From Actinomadura rudentiformis (lineage in GTDB: Bacteria > Actinomycetota > Actinomycetes > Streptosporangiales > Streptosporangiaceae), in NCBI RefSeq assembly GCF_008923185.1, contig NZ_WBMT01000021.1, positions 1 to 64,000 on the forward strand: a stretch of 64,000 nt of DNA. The letters are read 5' to 3'. The notes under the pieces were generated by a model. It worked only from the letters and a program-made list of their open reading frames with translations, was not told the DNA's origin and did not search any database. A program made the translations under genes and the position numbers. Positions 1 to 7,377 of this stretch are shown here, one piece after another. How positions within the stretch are numbered: position 1 is the first letter of the stretch; each line of letters begins with the position of its first letter.

Positions 1-137
1 ACGGTCTTGGTGATCCCGGCCAGCAGCCCATCCGGCCCGACCAGCGACACTCCTTCAGCCTTGGCCCGCTCGATCAGCTCAGCCGCGAGCTGGACATCCA
101 ACCCGCTACCTGTCTCGTCCTCATCGTCGTTGGTCAC
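1..137 (-). CDS. IS256-family transposase, N-terminal part, cut by the left edge of the window
   Basis: Reading the minus strand from a GTG at 137 gives a peptide beginning MTNDDEDETGSG and continuing LDVQLAAELIERAKAEG and GPDGLLAGITKTV. This is the characteristic N-terminal region of Mutator/IS256-type DDE transposases, which bind the element ends and cut and paste the DNA. The rest of the protein, including the catalytic DDE triad, lies outside the window, so I cannot tell whether the gene is intact. The start is not certain: an ATG four bases upstream is in another frame and is followed by an early stop. The transposon terminus should lie somewhere between 138 and about 300, but I could not place it with confidence. 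Confidence 0.75.
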   Translation of the reverse strand, partial: MTNDDEDETGSGLDVQLAAELIERAKAEGVSLVGPDGLLAGITKT

Positions 138-431
138 GCATGATCCTTCCCGGCCGGGGCCTCAGCCCCAGCCTTCCGGATCACCACCCCACCCACACGA
201 TCTTTCAGACAGTCCCCAGTCGTCGGCATGACTTTCGAGAAGCCGGAGTAGGGCGACGACCAGGACCAATCCGGCGACAAGGGCGAGACGCGCTCCAGGC
301 CGAACGGGAGCTCACCCGACGTCACGACATTGCCGAGGAGAGCAGGACACCGCGAGGCGGCAATCCGATGGCCTCGCATCACCGGATCCCCTTACCTGCC
401 AATCCGTAGTGCAGCGAGGCGGGTTCGAGGT

Positions 432-932
432 TCAGCGCTCGGTATGGGGCTGAGATACGGGCTTGGTATAGCGATGGCAGGGCACCGTGATTGGACCGTC
501 GGGACCGGGGGCTTGATGGCCGAACGGGCCTTCGTCGGCCCAGCCCTGCCGCTCGTAAAAGCGCCGAGCCCGGCCGTTGCCCGCGACGACCGCGAGCCAG
601 GCCTTGGCGTGGCCGTTCTCGCCGACCTGCCGTTCCGCCTCAGCGAGCAGGATGGCCGCGATGGTGGACCCACGGTGGCGCGCGGCAACATAGACCTGCT
701 CGACCTCGTCACCGACCACCATCACAAAGCCTGCGACCTCGTCGTTGACAACCGCCACCGTGGTGTCCGTGACACGTTCCGCAGCGCGGCTCTCGAACGA
801 TTCAGGCGTACGCGCCGCGACCAGCTCGTCGGGAACGTGGCCGAGATGGCCGTCCCGCCATCCGTCCCGCCAGATGACGGCCACTGCGGCCGCATCGTCC
901 GAACTGGCTGGGCGCAGGCCGAGGGATGACAT
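432..932 (-). CDS. GNAT-family N-acetyltransferase
   Basis: A 166-residue protein with the GNAT fold signature. The beta4/alpha3 segment VEQVYVAARHRGS holds the acetyl-CoA pyrophosphate-binding loop (motif A, here ARHRGSTIA), followed by ILLAEAERQVGENG and the motif-B-like ARRFYERQGW near residue 140. Such proteins transfer an acetyl group from acetyl-CoA to an amine of a small molecule or protein; the substrate cannot be read from sequence. The ATG at 932 is chosen because the protein then begins MSSLGLRPASSDD, the usual short lead-in to the first GNAT strand, while the longer frame to 1031 adds a low-complexity Arg/Pro-rich leader. It sits alone between an IS256 fragment and a broken HNH gene. 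Confidence 0.85.
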   Translation of the reverse strand: MSSLGLRPASSDDAAAVAVIWRDGWRDGHLGHVPDELVAARTPESFESRAAERVTDTTVAVVNDEVAGFVMVVGDEVEQVYVAARHRGSTIAAILLAEAERQVGENGHAKAWLAVVAGNGRARRFYERQGWADEGPFGHQAPGPDGPITVPCHRYTKPVSQPHTER

Positions 933-1111
933 CCAGCCAGCGTACTCAGGTCGATCAGCGGACCGAACGGAGGAACGCGACCCACTCGGTGCACGTTGGT
1001 GACGTTCGGGGATGTGCGGTGGCTGACGCACGAATTGGTGTTGTCGGATGTGGGCATGCCTGTAGGCCCGGCGTGGTGGTGCGCCGGGCCGCAGGCTGGA
1101 TTATGGGTGTT

Positions 1112-1541
1112 TCAAGCCGCCAAGTGGTCGTCGTGCCAGGGGTTGGCGGCCGGGTCGATAGGTCTGCCGCGTGTGGATCTGGCGATCCCGTCGGGTGGCA
1201 GGGCCCGATATCGGTAGCGTCCCTCGTCGGTTTTGGTGATCTGTATTTGGTCGGGGCGGGTGTGTTTCCACCGGTTGTGCCAGCCGCAGCACAAGGCCAG
1301 TTTGTCGATGTCGGTGGGGCTGTTGCCCAGCGCCCACCCATCGACATGGTCGACTTCGCACAAGAATCCCGGCACCTCACAGCCCTGCACCGCGCAGCTG
1401 TCGTACAGGGTTTCCAGCACCCGGCGTTGGCCGTGGCTGGCGATCCGCACGGCGTGGCCCAGATACAGCGGCTCGTGGTCCGGGCCCAGGATCAGGGGCG
1501 AGACCCCCGCGGTCAGCGCCAGGCGCCGCACCTGGACCGGT
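1112..1541 (-). pseudogene. 3' part of a DUF222/HNH endonuclease gene split by an integrative element
   Basis: The minus-strand frame ends in a classic HNH domain: CEVDHVDGWALG, then DIDKLALCCGWHNRWKH, preceded by VRRLALTAGVSPLILG and the cysteine motif CAVQGCEVPGFLCEVDH. That is the C-terminal half of the widespread DUF222-HNH family (often called 13E12-like in mycobacteria), which includes putative DNA endonucleases and mobile-DNA relics. The N-terminal DUF222 half is missing here but is found on the same strand at 8973-9802. Joining the two at the shared ATCGG gives ...DGTPIPVQVRRL... in one frame, 419 codons plus stop. So this is the 3' part of a gene broken by insertion at 1542-1546 rather than a random fragment. 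An internal GTG at 1531 could start a short peptide, but I see no reason to think it is made. Confidence 0.9.
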
Positions 1542-1550
1542 ATCGGATTG
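1537..1550. other. left attachment site of the integrative element
   Basis: The bases here are CCGGTATCGGATTG. The right junction at 8968-8981 reads CCGGGATCGGCGTG. The uninterrupted shared core is ATCGG (1542-1546), with CCGG also shared on the outer side and TG further in. Reading the host gene through this core restores its frame, which fixes the junction to within these five bases. Large serine integrases cross over at a 2-bp central dinucleotide; which dinucleotide inside ATCGG is used cannot be decided from this sequence. Confidence 0.85.
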
Positions 1551-2031
1551 TGACATTTCGCCCCGGTCTCGTCCTGGTCGTCCCCCTGCGGGTCGTCGGG
1601 GTGTGGGTGGACGGATGCGGCCTTGAGTGGGGTTGCGGGCCGCTTAGCCTGTCCCGGCGTACGGGTGCCCCTTGGGGGTCCCCGGCGAAACGCCCGCTGT
1701 GCGGTCCGCTAAGGGGTCCCCGGTCAAGGCCGCATCCGGCCGCCCGTGCGCACGCTCAACCCCCCGGGATGGGGCGCGCCTGGTTGGGCCTGCGGGTCGG
1801 TGACTTAGCGCGCGGGCAGGGTCGCACCGCTCTTATGAGTACTGCCCAACGCCGGAGGCGGGTCCGGTTCCGGGGTGGGGGCCGGGGTTAGTTGGGAACC
1901 GAATGAACATCAGCGCTCCTCGCCTACTGGGGCGCAGAGCGCGGGGTGTGAATCTTCGGTGTGCGCTTGGCGTCCGGATTGCTCGGGTACCTCCTGGTGT
2001 GGTCGGGGGGTGGATGTCACGGGAGGCGTGC
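1551..2031. other. about 480 bases at the left end of the element, no gene recognised
   Basis: This stretch lies between the left attachment site and the SANT-like gene. Open frames exist on both strands, but none shows a recognisable domain or a convincing ribosome-binding site. A partial inverted arrangement of CCTTGGGGGTCCCC and GGGGTCCCCGG around 1669-1725 is visible. It could be a processing or replication signal of the element, but nothing further can be supported. Confidence 0.4.
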
Positions 2032-2397
2032 ATGGGTCGGTTTCGGGTGGTCTTCACTGAAGAGCAGAACCTGTCGGGGACGTTGCTGACAGAGATCACG
2101 GTGGATGCGGCGCGGCTGGTGCTGCTGAGTGCGGACAATGACGCGCTGCTGGATGTGCCGGTGGATGTGGTGCAGTCGGCGGACCGGGGATCGACGGCAC
2201 GCACCGAGCGGTTGCGCGGGACGCACAGCAATCACGGGCGGGCGTGGACGGCGCAGGAGGAAGCCGAGCTGCGGCGGCTGTGGAGTGAGGGCAAGGGCGT
2301 GCAAGAGATCGCCGAACGGCTGGGACGTTCGCGCGGCGCGGTGGGTTCTGCGGCTCGGCGCCTGGGCCTGGTGGACAAGCCGGTGGGGAGCTCGTAA
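2032..2397 (+). CDS. small Myb/SANT-like DNA-binding protein of the integrative element
   Basis: A 121-residue protein. The first about 70 residues (MGRFRVVFTEEQ...) are not recognised. The C-terminal 50 residues are a helix-turn-helix of the SANT/Myb-like or GcrA-like kind: RAWTAQEEAELRRLW, then EIAERLGRSRGAVGSAARR. It probably binds DNA and may act in control or replication of the element. The ATG at 2032 is preceded by GGGAGG at the proper distance (2021-2026); the open frame extends upstream to 1903 but without such a signal. It is the first gene inside the left end and is followed by some 350 bases without a gene. No regulatory target can be named. Confidence 0.7.
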   Translation: MGRFRVVFTEEQNLSGTLLTEITVDAARLVLLSADNDALLDVPVDVVQSADRGSTARTERLRGTHSNHGRAWTAQEEAELRRLWSEGKGVQEIAERLGRSRGAVGSAARRLGLVDKPVGSS

Positions 2398-2753
2398 TCG
2401 TCGCGAGATGGCGGAGCCGGGGGCGGTCTGCGACGGAGGTCAGGGCCGGTGGATGGGACAGCGCTCGGTGCCGGACCGGCATCCGGCCGCAGACCCGAGC
2501 CGAGTGGGGTAGGGGCCCCGCTCGGTCTCGTGGGATTGCGTGTCGGAATGCCGGTGACGGCGCCGTGGGTGCTGTCCCGGAACGCCGGTCCCGCGCCACG
2601 GGCGCAGACCGACCCCGGCGGCGCCACCGATCAGGGCGACGTGCCGCGCGCCGCTGGCGCGCGGACGTTCTTGACCTGAGTAGGGAAACTCTCAACACAC
2701 AGGGGTCGGTGCTGGCCTCGGGGCGGATGGACAGTGCCGGGGTGTGTGGGGGT
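2398..2753. other. gene-free stretch inside the integrative element
   Basis: 356 bases between the SANT-like gene and the convergent unknown gene. Open frames here are low-complexity (Pro, Arg, Gly) and have no domain or ribosome-binding site. GC-rich partial palindromes such as GCCGCTGGCGCGCGG near 2650-2665 occur, but I cannot assign a terminator or origin. Confidence 0.4.
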
Positions 2754-3191
2754 CTAGGAGCGCTTGCGTCGCTGCCGTTCCCGGGTTGGGCGGGTCGGCA
2801 TGCTCGGGGGTCTGCTGACCGTGGTGACGGAGATGCCGTGCGTCTTGGTCAGGTTGTCTTTGATTTCACGCTCGTAGGCGGCGAGTGTCTCCGCGCATGT
2901 GGTGGCCATGCACTCGCGAAGGCTCCATTGAACTAGCGCCGTCTCACTGGGCCGGTAGATGTAGGCGGCCCGCTCGCCGTGCTCGGGCATCTTCTCGACG
3001 GTGTCGGCCAGGGACTTTTTGGCCTTGAGGAATGGAAACCAGTTCACCACGTCGGCGGCCAATGCCAGGGTGGCCGCCGCCGCGTCAGGGAATTGATCAA
3101 GAAACATGAACAAGTCCAGCTCTGGGTTCGCTGCCAGATCGACTCTGGTCCGCGTGAAGTGCCAGTGGCTCACCGCCGGTCCACCTGCCAC
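2754..3191 (-). CDS. hypothetical protein of the integrative element
   Basis: A 145-codon frame from a GTG at 3191 (a second GTG six codons on is an equally good start). The product has a mixed, globular-looking composition (FMFLDQFPDAAAATLALAADVV, then AAYIYRPSETALVQWSLREC) and ends in a strongly basic tail, RPTRERQRRKRS. I do not recognise a family. The two cysteines at the centre are spaced C-x5-C. It reads in the same direction as the ATPase gene at 3295-3729 and lies about 100 bases downstream of it, so the two may be cotranscribed. Coding bias and composition resemble real genes more than antisense shadow frames, but the call is tentative. Confidence 0.5.
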   Translation of the reverse strand: MAGGPAVSHWHFTRTRVDLAANPELDLFMFLDQFPDAAAATLALAADVVNWFPFLKAKKSLADTVEKMPEHGERAAYIYRPSETALVQWSLRECMATTCAETLAAYEREIKDNLTKTHGISVTTVSRPPSMPTRPTRERQRRKRS

Positions 3192-3294
3192 CCCGGATCA
3201 CGGTTGACTCGTCTGCACGGCATGGGATGTGTTCCCTTCGCGACTGGTGGGCAGTGATCACGGCCCGTGTGGGCTGACCTTCTGCCGTCGGGGT

Positions 3295-3729
3295 TCAGTA
3301 CGTGATGCGTGCCCAGACCCATTTGCCATGGGGCCGGGTGCGGGTGGTGCCGCATTCGGAGGCGAGAGCCAGCACGAGCGGGAGACCCCATCCGCCGTTG
3401 TTGTCGAAGTTCTGTGGAGATAGGTCGAGGTCTTCGGGCTCCAGCTCGACCACGGGGCGGGCTTGGGGCATGGCGTCGGAGGAGTCCCACACCGCCAGCA
3501 ACACCGCACCCGGCTGACGGGTGAACCAGACACGGATCTCACCCTCAGGGGTTTCGGTGCATGCGTTGACGATCAGCTCGTCAGCGATCACGAAGGTGTC
3601 TGCGGCGATGTGCGGCAGCCGCCAATCCGCGAGGCGGAGTTCTATCCGCCGACGTACCTCGGCCGCTACGGTCCCGGCCGCGATGCACGTCATGTCCAAC
3701 TCGCTGGGGGTTACCGTCTGGCTGCCCAT
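3295..3729 (-). CDS. anti-sigma-factor-like ATP-binding protein (HATPase_c)
   Basis: A 144-residue stand-alone GHKL ATPase domain of the RsbW/SpoIIAB type. The N-box is FVIADELIVNACTE (about residues 47-60), where the Glu and Asn bind ATP/Mg, and a glycine-rich lid NNGGWGLPLVLA lies near residue 112. Members of this family either phosphorylate anti-anti-sigma factors or serve as partners of WhiJ-like regulators in Streptomyces and relatives. Here it diverges from an XRE/DUF5753 gene followed by DUF397, which is exactly the three-gene whiJ/abaA-type arrangement, so a role in that regulatory unit is the best inference. The ATG at 3729 starts 100 bases from the divergent gene. Confidence 0.85.
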   Translation of the reverse strand: MGSQTVTPSELDMTCIAAGTVAAEVRRRIELRLADWRLPHIAADTFVIADELIVNACTETPEGEIRVWFTRQPGAVLLAVWDSSDAMPQARPVVELEPEDLDLSPQNFDNNGGWGLPLVLALASECGTTRTRPHGKWVWARITY

Positions 3730-3747
3730 CTCATCCTGCTCTCGTTT

Positions 3748-3805
3748 CTGGCTTCTAAGAGCCAGAGTGGCCGTCGCGCGCTATCTTGTCGCGTATCGGC
3801 GATAC
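3748..3805. promoter_or_regulatory. divergent promoter region with two inverted repeats
   Basis: Between the divergent ATPase and XRE genes are two perfect hexamer inverted repeats: CTGGCT-TCTAAG-AGCCAG at 3748-3765 and GTATCG-G-CGATAC at 3793-3805. Their position between two divergent start codons, one of them for a DNA-binding regulator, suggests operators for autoregulation. This is inference; no consensus for DUF5753 regulators is being matched. Confidence 0.5.
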
Positions 3806-3829
3806 TCCCGATACCCCGGAGCGTGGTGG

Positions 3830-4645
3830 ATGGCCCCCATAGAGTCACTGAACCCCGATCTGTCGTTCAAGCACTGGATCGCGTCTGACTTGCGCTTCTA
3901 TCGTGAGCAGAACGGAAAGTCGCTCGCTCAGATGGGGGTGATCATGGGTTGCGCGAAGGCGACCGTATCGAACCTTGAATATGCGCGAGATGGCTGGAAC
4001 ATGAACGAAGACCAGGCCGGGAAGCTAGATGAGCACTTGAAGCTCAACGGGCACTTCGCGCGCCTGGTTCGATACGCCCGGACCGCTCACGATCCGGACT
4101 GGTTCGCCGAATACGCCAAGCACGAGGGGAAGGCGCTGGCGGTCCGCTCGTACCGGCTCTCGCTGTTCCCGGGTCTGCTCCAGACGCCTGAGTATGCCCG
4201 CGCGCTGCTCACCGCGTCCCGGCTGGTCGCAGATGTGGAGGGGGCGGTCGAGAACCGTATGAAGCGCCAGGCGGTGCTCACGCGAGAGACACCACCGCAT
4301 GTCTGGATCCTGCTGGATGAGAACGTGCTACACCGGCCGGTCGGCGGGGCTCGCGTCATGCGGGAACAACTCGCAAGGCTGCGGGACGCGATCGAGCTAC
4401 CGCACGTGACGATTCGAGTGGTGCCGCAGACGGCGGGCTTCTACCTGGGGCTGGACGGCTCGTTCAACACTCTGACCATGGACACTGGGGACCTGGTTTA
4501 CGTGGAGGCGCCGGGCGGTGGAAGGCTGATCCAGGGGAGCACAGAGGCACGCGAATTCGGGGTACGTTGGGACCGTATCGGAGCAAGCGCCCTACCGTGG
4601 GACGCCTCGCGAGATCTCATAGCACAAGCGATGGAGCGGTTTTGA
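3830..4645 (+). CDS. XRE-family transcriptional regulator with DUF5753 (WhiJ-like)
   Basis: A 271-residue protein. Residues about 15-65 form a helix-turn-helix (LRFYREQNGKSLAQMG, then GCAKATVSNLEYA). The rest matches the DUF5753 ligand/partner domain: ARTAHDPDWFAEY, SLFPGLLQTPEYARALL, VWILLDENVLHRPVGG and VRVVP-type strands up to the C-terminus. This architecture defines the WhiJ-like regulators of actinomycete development and secondary metabolism. The ATG at 3830 gives MAPIESLNPDLSF; the frame is open upstream but overlaps the divergent promoter. The gene overlaps the DUF397 gene by one base (TGATG), so they are translationally coupled. Being on an integrated element, the unit may influence host regulation or element maintenance. 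Confidence 0.9.
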   Translation: MAPIESLNPDLSFKHWIASDLRFYREQNGKSLAQMGVIMGCAKATVSNLEYARDGWNMNEDQAGKLDEHLKLNGHFARLVRYARTAHDPDWFAEYAKHEGKALAVRSYRLSLFPGLLQTPEYARALLTASRLVADVEGAVENRMKRQAVLTRETPPHVWILLDENVLHRPVGGARVMREQLARLRDAIELPHVTIRVVPQTAGFYLGLDGSFNTLTMDTGDLVYVEAPGGGRLIQGSTEAREFGVRWDRIGASALPWDASRDLIAQAMERF

Positions 4646-4839
4646 TGATCACCTGGCGCAAGTCCAGCCGGAGTGGCGGCGGCGGCTCGGGCGGCCAAGA
4701 GTGCGTAGAGGTTGCCCAGGTCTCTGGGGCGATTGGCGTACGGGACAGCACAGCTCCAGACGCCGGGCATCTGTCAGTCTCGACTCAGAGCTTCGCTGAC
4801 CTTGTTGCGCGAGTGAAGCGGGATGAATTGGATCTTTGA
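4645..4839 (+). CDS. DUF397 domain-containing protein
   Basis: A 64-residue protein of the DUF397 family. The signature WRKSSRSG at the start, CVEVAQ in the middle, VRDST and the closing SFADLVARVKR are all present. DUF397 proteins are small partners encoded beside XRE/DUF5753 regulators across actinomycetes; one proposed model is that they act with or against the regulator, somewhat like an antitoxin. The start codon overlaps the stop of the upstream gene by one base. A strong hairpin follows at 4859-4880, marking the end of the operon. Confidence 0.9.
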   Translation: MITWRKSSRSGGGGSGGQECVEVAQVSGAIGVRDSTAPDAGHLSVSTQSFADLVARVKRDELDL

Positions 4840-4858
4840 GGCAGCAGGAATCGACGCG

Positions 4859-4880
4859 AGCCCCGGCTACGGCCGGGGCT
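4859..4880 (+). terminator. factor-independent terminator after the DUF397 gene
   Basis: Stem AGCCCCGGC / GCCGGGGCT with a TACG loop, nine perfect pairs, followed by TCTTCGTT. It lies 20 bases past the DUF397 stop codon. Confidence 0.8.
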
Positions 4881-5141
4881 TCTTCGTTCCCGGGGAAGTG
4901 TCCGTTAGCACGGTGGATAACCGTCAGGCAAGAGACCGAATGGGGTGGACCACCCGGGGCCGTTCCCGTTAGCCCGATTGACCTGCGGCGTCACGAACAT
5001 TGGCCGGATACGGCCATCGCTACGTGTTGGACGCTCGGCAAACGCATTTGTCAAGAGGGGGCACTGTAGGGGTTGCTGGTTAGTTTCGCAATGGTTGCGT
5101 GCAGATTGTTGGTAGGGATCTGCGACGTGAGGTGATGCGGA

Positions 5142-6689
5142 ATGACCGGGGCAGGCACGACGGGGCCGGTAGCGGGATCGGTGTTGTCGGGGATGGTGGC
5201 GCGGGTATCGGCGGGTGAGTGGGGGCCGTGGTCGCGTCAGGTGGAGCGGGCGGGGTTTTGCTGGCGGCCGGTGCGGCTGCGGGGCCGTGCCTTGGCGGTG
5301 GACACCACCACGGGCGAGATCGCGGCGGAGTACTCGACCGGTGATCAGCCGGATGGGTCGGTGTTGGTGGCGTGCAAGGACCGGCGGGCGGCGGTGTGCG
5401 GTCCGTGTGCGGAGACCTACCGGCGTGATGTGTGGCATCTGGTGGCGTCGGGGTTGCGTGGCCGGAGCGTGCGTGAGCTCCGTCCGAGGGCGCGGGCGGG
5501 TGCGGCGGTGGAGGTGGTGCCGGGGTCGGTGGCGGCGCATCCGGTGGTGTTCGCGACGTTCACGGCGCCGGGGTTCGGGGCGGTGCACGCGGCCCGTGAT
5601 GGTGGGCGGGGGGTGTGCCGGGAGCGGCGCGGGGATGTGCGGTGCCGTCATGGTCTGCCGGTGGGCTGCTCGCATCGTCACGCAGAGGATGACGGGCGGG
5701 TGGGTGATCCGCTGTGCTGGGGCTGCTACGACTACGACGGGCATGTGCTGTGGCATGCGGCGGCTCCGGCGCTGTGGGCACGCACGATCATTTACCTGTA
5801 CCGGGCGCTGGCACGGCTGGCACGTCTGACGGTTCGGGCGGTCCGGCAAGAAGTGCGAGTCAGCTACGTGAAGGTGGCCGAATGGCAGCGGCGGGCGGCG
5901 GTGCACTTCCACGCGGTGCTGCGGCTGGACGGCGTGGCTGCGGGTGACCCGGACGCGGTGGTGGCTCCTCCGGCGTGGGCGGACGCTGCGGTGCTGGAGG
6001 CGGCGATGCGGGACGCCGTTGGACGCGCTCAGGTGCCGTTGCCTGCGGTGGGCGGCGGGGCACGGGCGGCGCGGTGGGGCGCTCAGCTGGACGTGACGGC
6101 GGTGGCCGATCCCATGCGGACGGCGGCGTATGTGGCCAAGTACGCGACCAAGACGGCGGGCGACACGATCGCCGGGTTGCCGGTGCGGGCGTTCGGCCGG
6201 GGCGAGGCCGCGCGGGTGCGTGAGCAGGTTCGGTCGTCGCATGTGATGCTGCTGGTGGCGGCGTGCCTGCGGCTGTCCAAGCGGGAAGACTGCGCGGGGC
6301 TGCGGCTGGCCGACAACGTTCATGCGCTGGGGTTCGGCGGGCACTACTGCACCAAGTCGCGGCACTACTCGGTGACGCTGGGCGCGTTGCGGCAGGCCCG
6401 GCGGACCTGGCGAGCGGAAGCGGCGGGCGAGGATGGCGGCCCGGTCGATCCGTGGGCGGCGGCGCGGGGCCAGCACGACTCGGGCGGGGTCGGGGCGGTG
6501 ACGCTGGTGGGTGACTGGCGGTATGCCGGGTCGGGGTTCACCCGGCTGGGAGATGCGGACCTGGCGGCGACGCTGGCCCGCGACCACGCGGCGTGGCGAG
6601 AACACGAACGCGATCGGCGGGCTGAAGATCACGCCTGGCGGCGGCTGATCCATGACAACGACGCGATCGTGGTGGGTGAACCGCTATGA
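5142..6689 (+). CDS. RepSA-like rolling-circle replication initiator
   Basis: A 515-residue protein of the replication-initiator family found in pSAM2-type elements. Visible features are an N-terminal zinc-finger-like cysteine set (CGPCAETYRRDVWHL, about residues 86-100), paired CRHGLPVGCSHRH and CWGCYDYDGHVLWH segments, and then the HUH motif HFHAVLRLD (about 255-263) that coordinates the metal for nicking. A tyrosine motif AAYVAKYATK (about 328-337) carries the candidate catalytic Tyr. It should nick the double-strand origin after excision and start rolling-circle replication. The start has GAGGTGA just upstream. Its stop overlaps the next gene (ATGA). A second, long frame on the opposite strand is only a shadow of this gene's codon bias. 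Confidence 0.85.
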   Translation: MTGAGTTGPVAGSVLSGMVARVSAGEWGPWSRQVERAGFCWRPVRLRGRALAVDTTTGEIAAEYSTGDQPDGSVLVACKDRRAAVCGPCAETYRRDVWHLVASGLRGRSVRELRPRARAGAAVEVVPGSVAAHPVVFATFTAPGFGAVHAARDGGRGVCRERRGDVRCRHGLPVGCSHRHAEDDGRVGDPLCWGCYDYDGHVLWHAAAPALWARTIIYLYRALARLARLTVRAVRQEVRVSYVKVAEWQRRAAVHFHAVLRLDGVAAGDPDAVVAPPAWADAAVLEAAMRDAVGRAQVPLPAVGGGARAARWGAQLDVTAVADPMRTAAYVAKYATKTAGDTIAGLPVRAFGRGEAARVREQVRSSHVMLLVAACLRLSKREDCAGLRLADNVHALGFGGHYCTKSRHYSVTLGALRQARRTWRAEAAGEDGGPVDPWAAARGQHDSGGVGAVTLVGDWRYAGSGFTRLGDADLAATLARDHAAWREHERDRRAEDHAWRRLIHDNDAIVVGEPL

Positions 6690-6985
6690 GGCGGCGCGCT
6701 GCTGACAGGGATGCGGGCATGGAGCCACTGTTCAGCATGCAGGAAGTAGCGCAGGAGGCGGGCGTGGACGCGACACCGGAGCCTGAAGCAGTGCCGGTTG
6801 GTGGGCCGGTGCCGGAGGCGGAGGCGGTGCCGGAGGCGGAGACGGTGCCGGTGGCGGAGACGGTGCCGGTGGCGGGGGAAGAGGATGAGTTGGCGGCGCA
6901 TGTGCGGGCGGTGGTTGACCGGATGGGCCCGCTGAGCCCTGCGCAGGGGGACTTGCTGGCGCTGTTGTTCCGGCGCAGTGCGTGA
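6686..6985 (+). CDS. small hypothetical protein following the replication initiator
   Basis: A 99-residue protein whose ATG overlaps the stop of the initiator gene, so it is probably translationally coupled to it. The middle is a degenerate acidic repeat (VPEAEAVPEAETVPVAE, about residues 40-62) encoded by near-identical 15-18-base units, probably an unfolded linker. The C-terminal piece, HVRAVVDRMGPLSPAQGDLL, is helix-like and resembles a small conserved domain seen after RepSA genes. Function unknown; the position suggests an accessory of replication or copy control. An alternative start at Met12 (MEPLFSMQE) is possible. Confidence 0.6.
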   Translation: MRRRAADRDAGMEPLFSMQEVAQEAGVDATPEPEAVPVGGPVPEAEAVPEAETVPVAETVPVAGEEDELAAHVRAVVDRMGPLSPAQGDLLALLFRRSA

Positions 6986-7377
6986 CGGGCGACAGGGGGC
7001 AGGGGCCGCGGCTTCCCGGTTCGGAGACAGGGTCGGGGCCTGCCGGTATGGCCGTAGGCCACCCCGTAGGGGCAGCCGTTCAGGCGAGTCCGGCCGGCGC
7101 CGTTGCGGCAATTCCAGGCAAATGTGTGGAGTGCTAGAAGCCGCTGCCCCGGGCGCAGCGGTGCGGAAGGTCGCGGCCAAACGGCCCTGGTCTGCGCGAC
7201 GGCGCGGGCTGGCAACAGCAGGGACGCATGGGGAAGGCGCGCCGCTTGCGGCTCATTGAGGGGTGGTTGGGCGGGGGCTTGTGGGACAGGCCACCGACCC
7301 GCAGATGATCTTGAACCGGTGGCGGGCATGCCATGGCCCCCACCGTGCGGGCGGGGGCCGTGAACCGGGGTGCGGGA
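6986..7377. other. gene-free stretch between the replication genes and the integrase
   Basis: 392 bases between the end of the rightward replication genes and the stop codon of the leftward integrase. No credible gene is visible on either strand; an excisionase, which is often found here, was looked for and not seen. A weak GC hairpin (GCCCCCACCGTGCGGGCGGGGGC, 7340-7362) may terminate transcription from both sides. Confidence 0.4.

Noticed and set aside
4836..5069. A 77-codon plus-strand frame after the DUF397 gene
   Set aside because: It starts inside the end of DUF397, crosses the terminator hairpin, and shows no conserved features.
4905..6653. A long open frame on the minus strand (over 580 codons) opposite the replication initiator
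   Set aside because: Its product is a low-complexity Arg/Pro/His protein and it mirrors the third-position GC bias of the real gene on the other strand, which has RepSA motifs.
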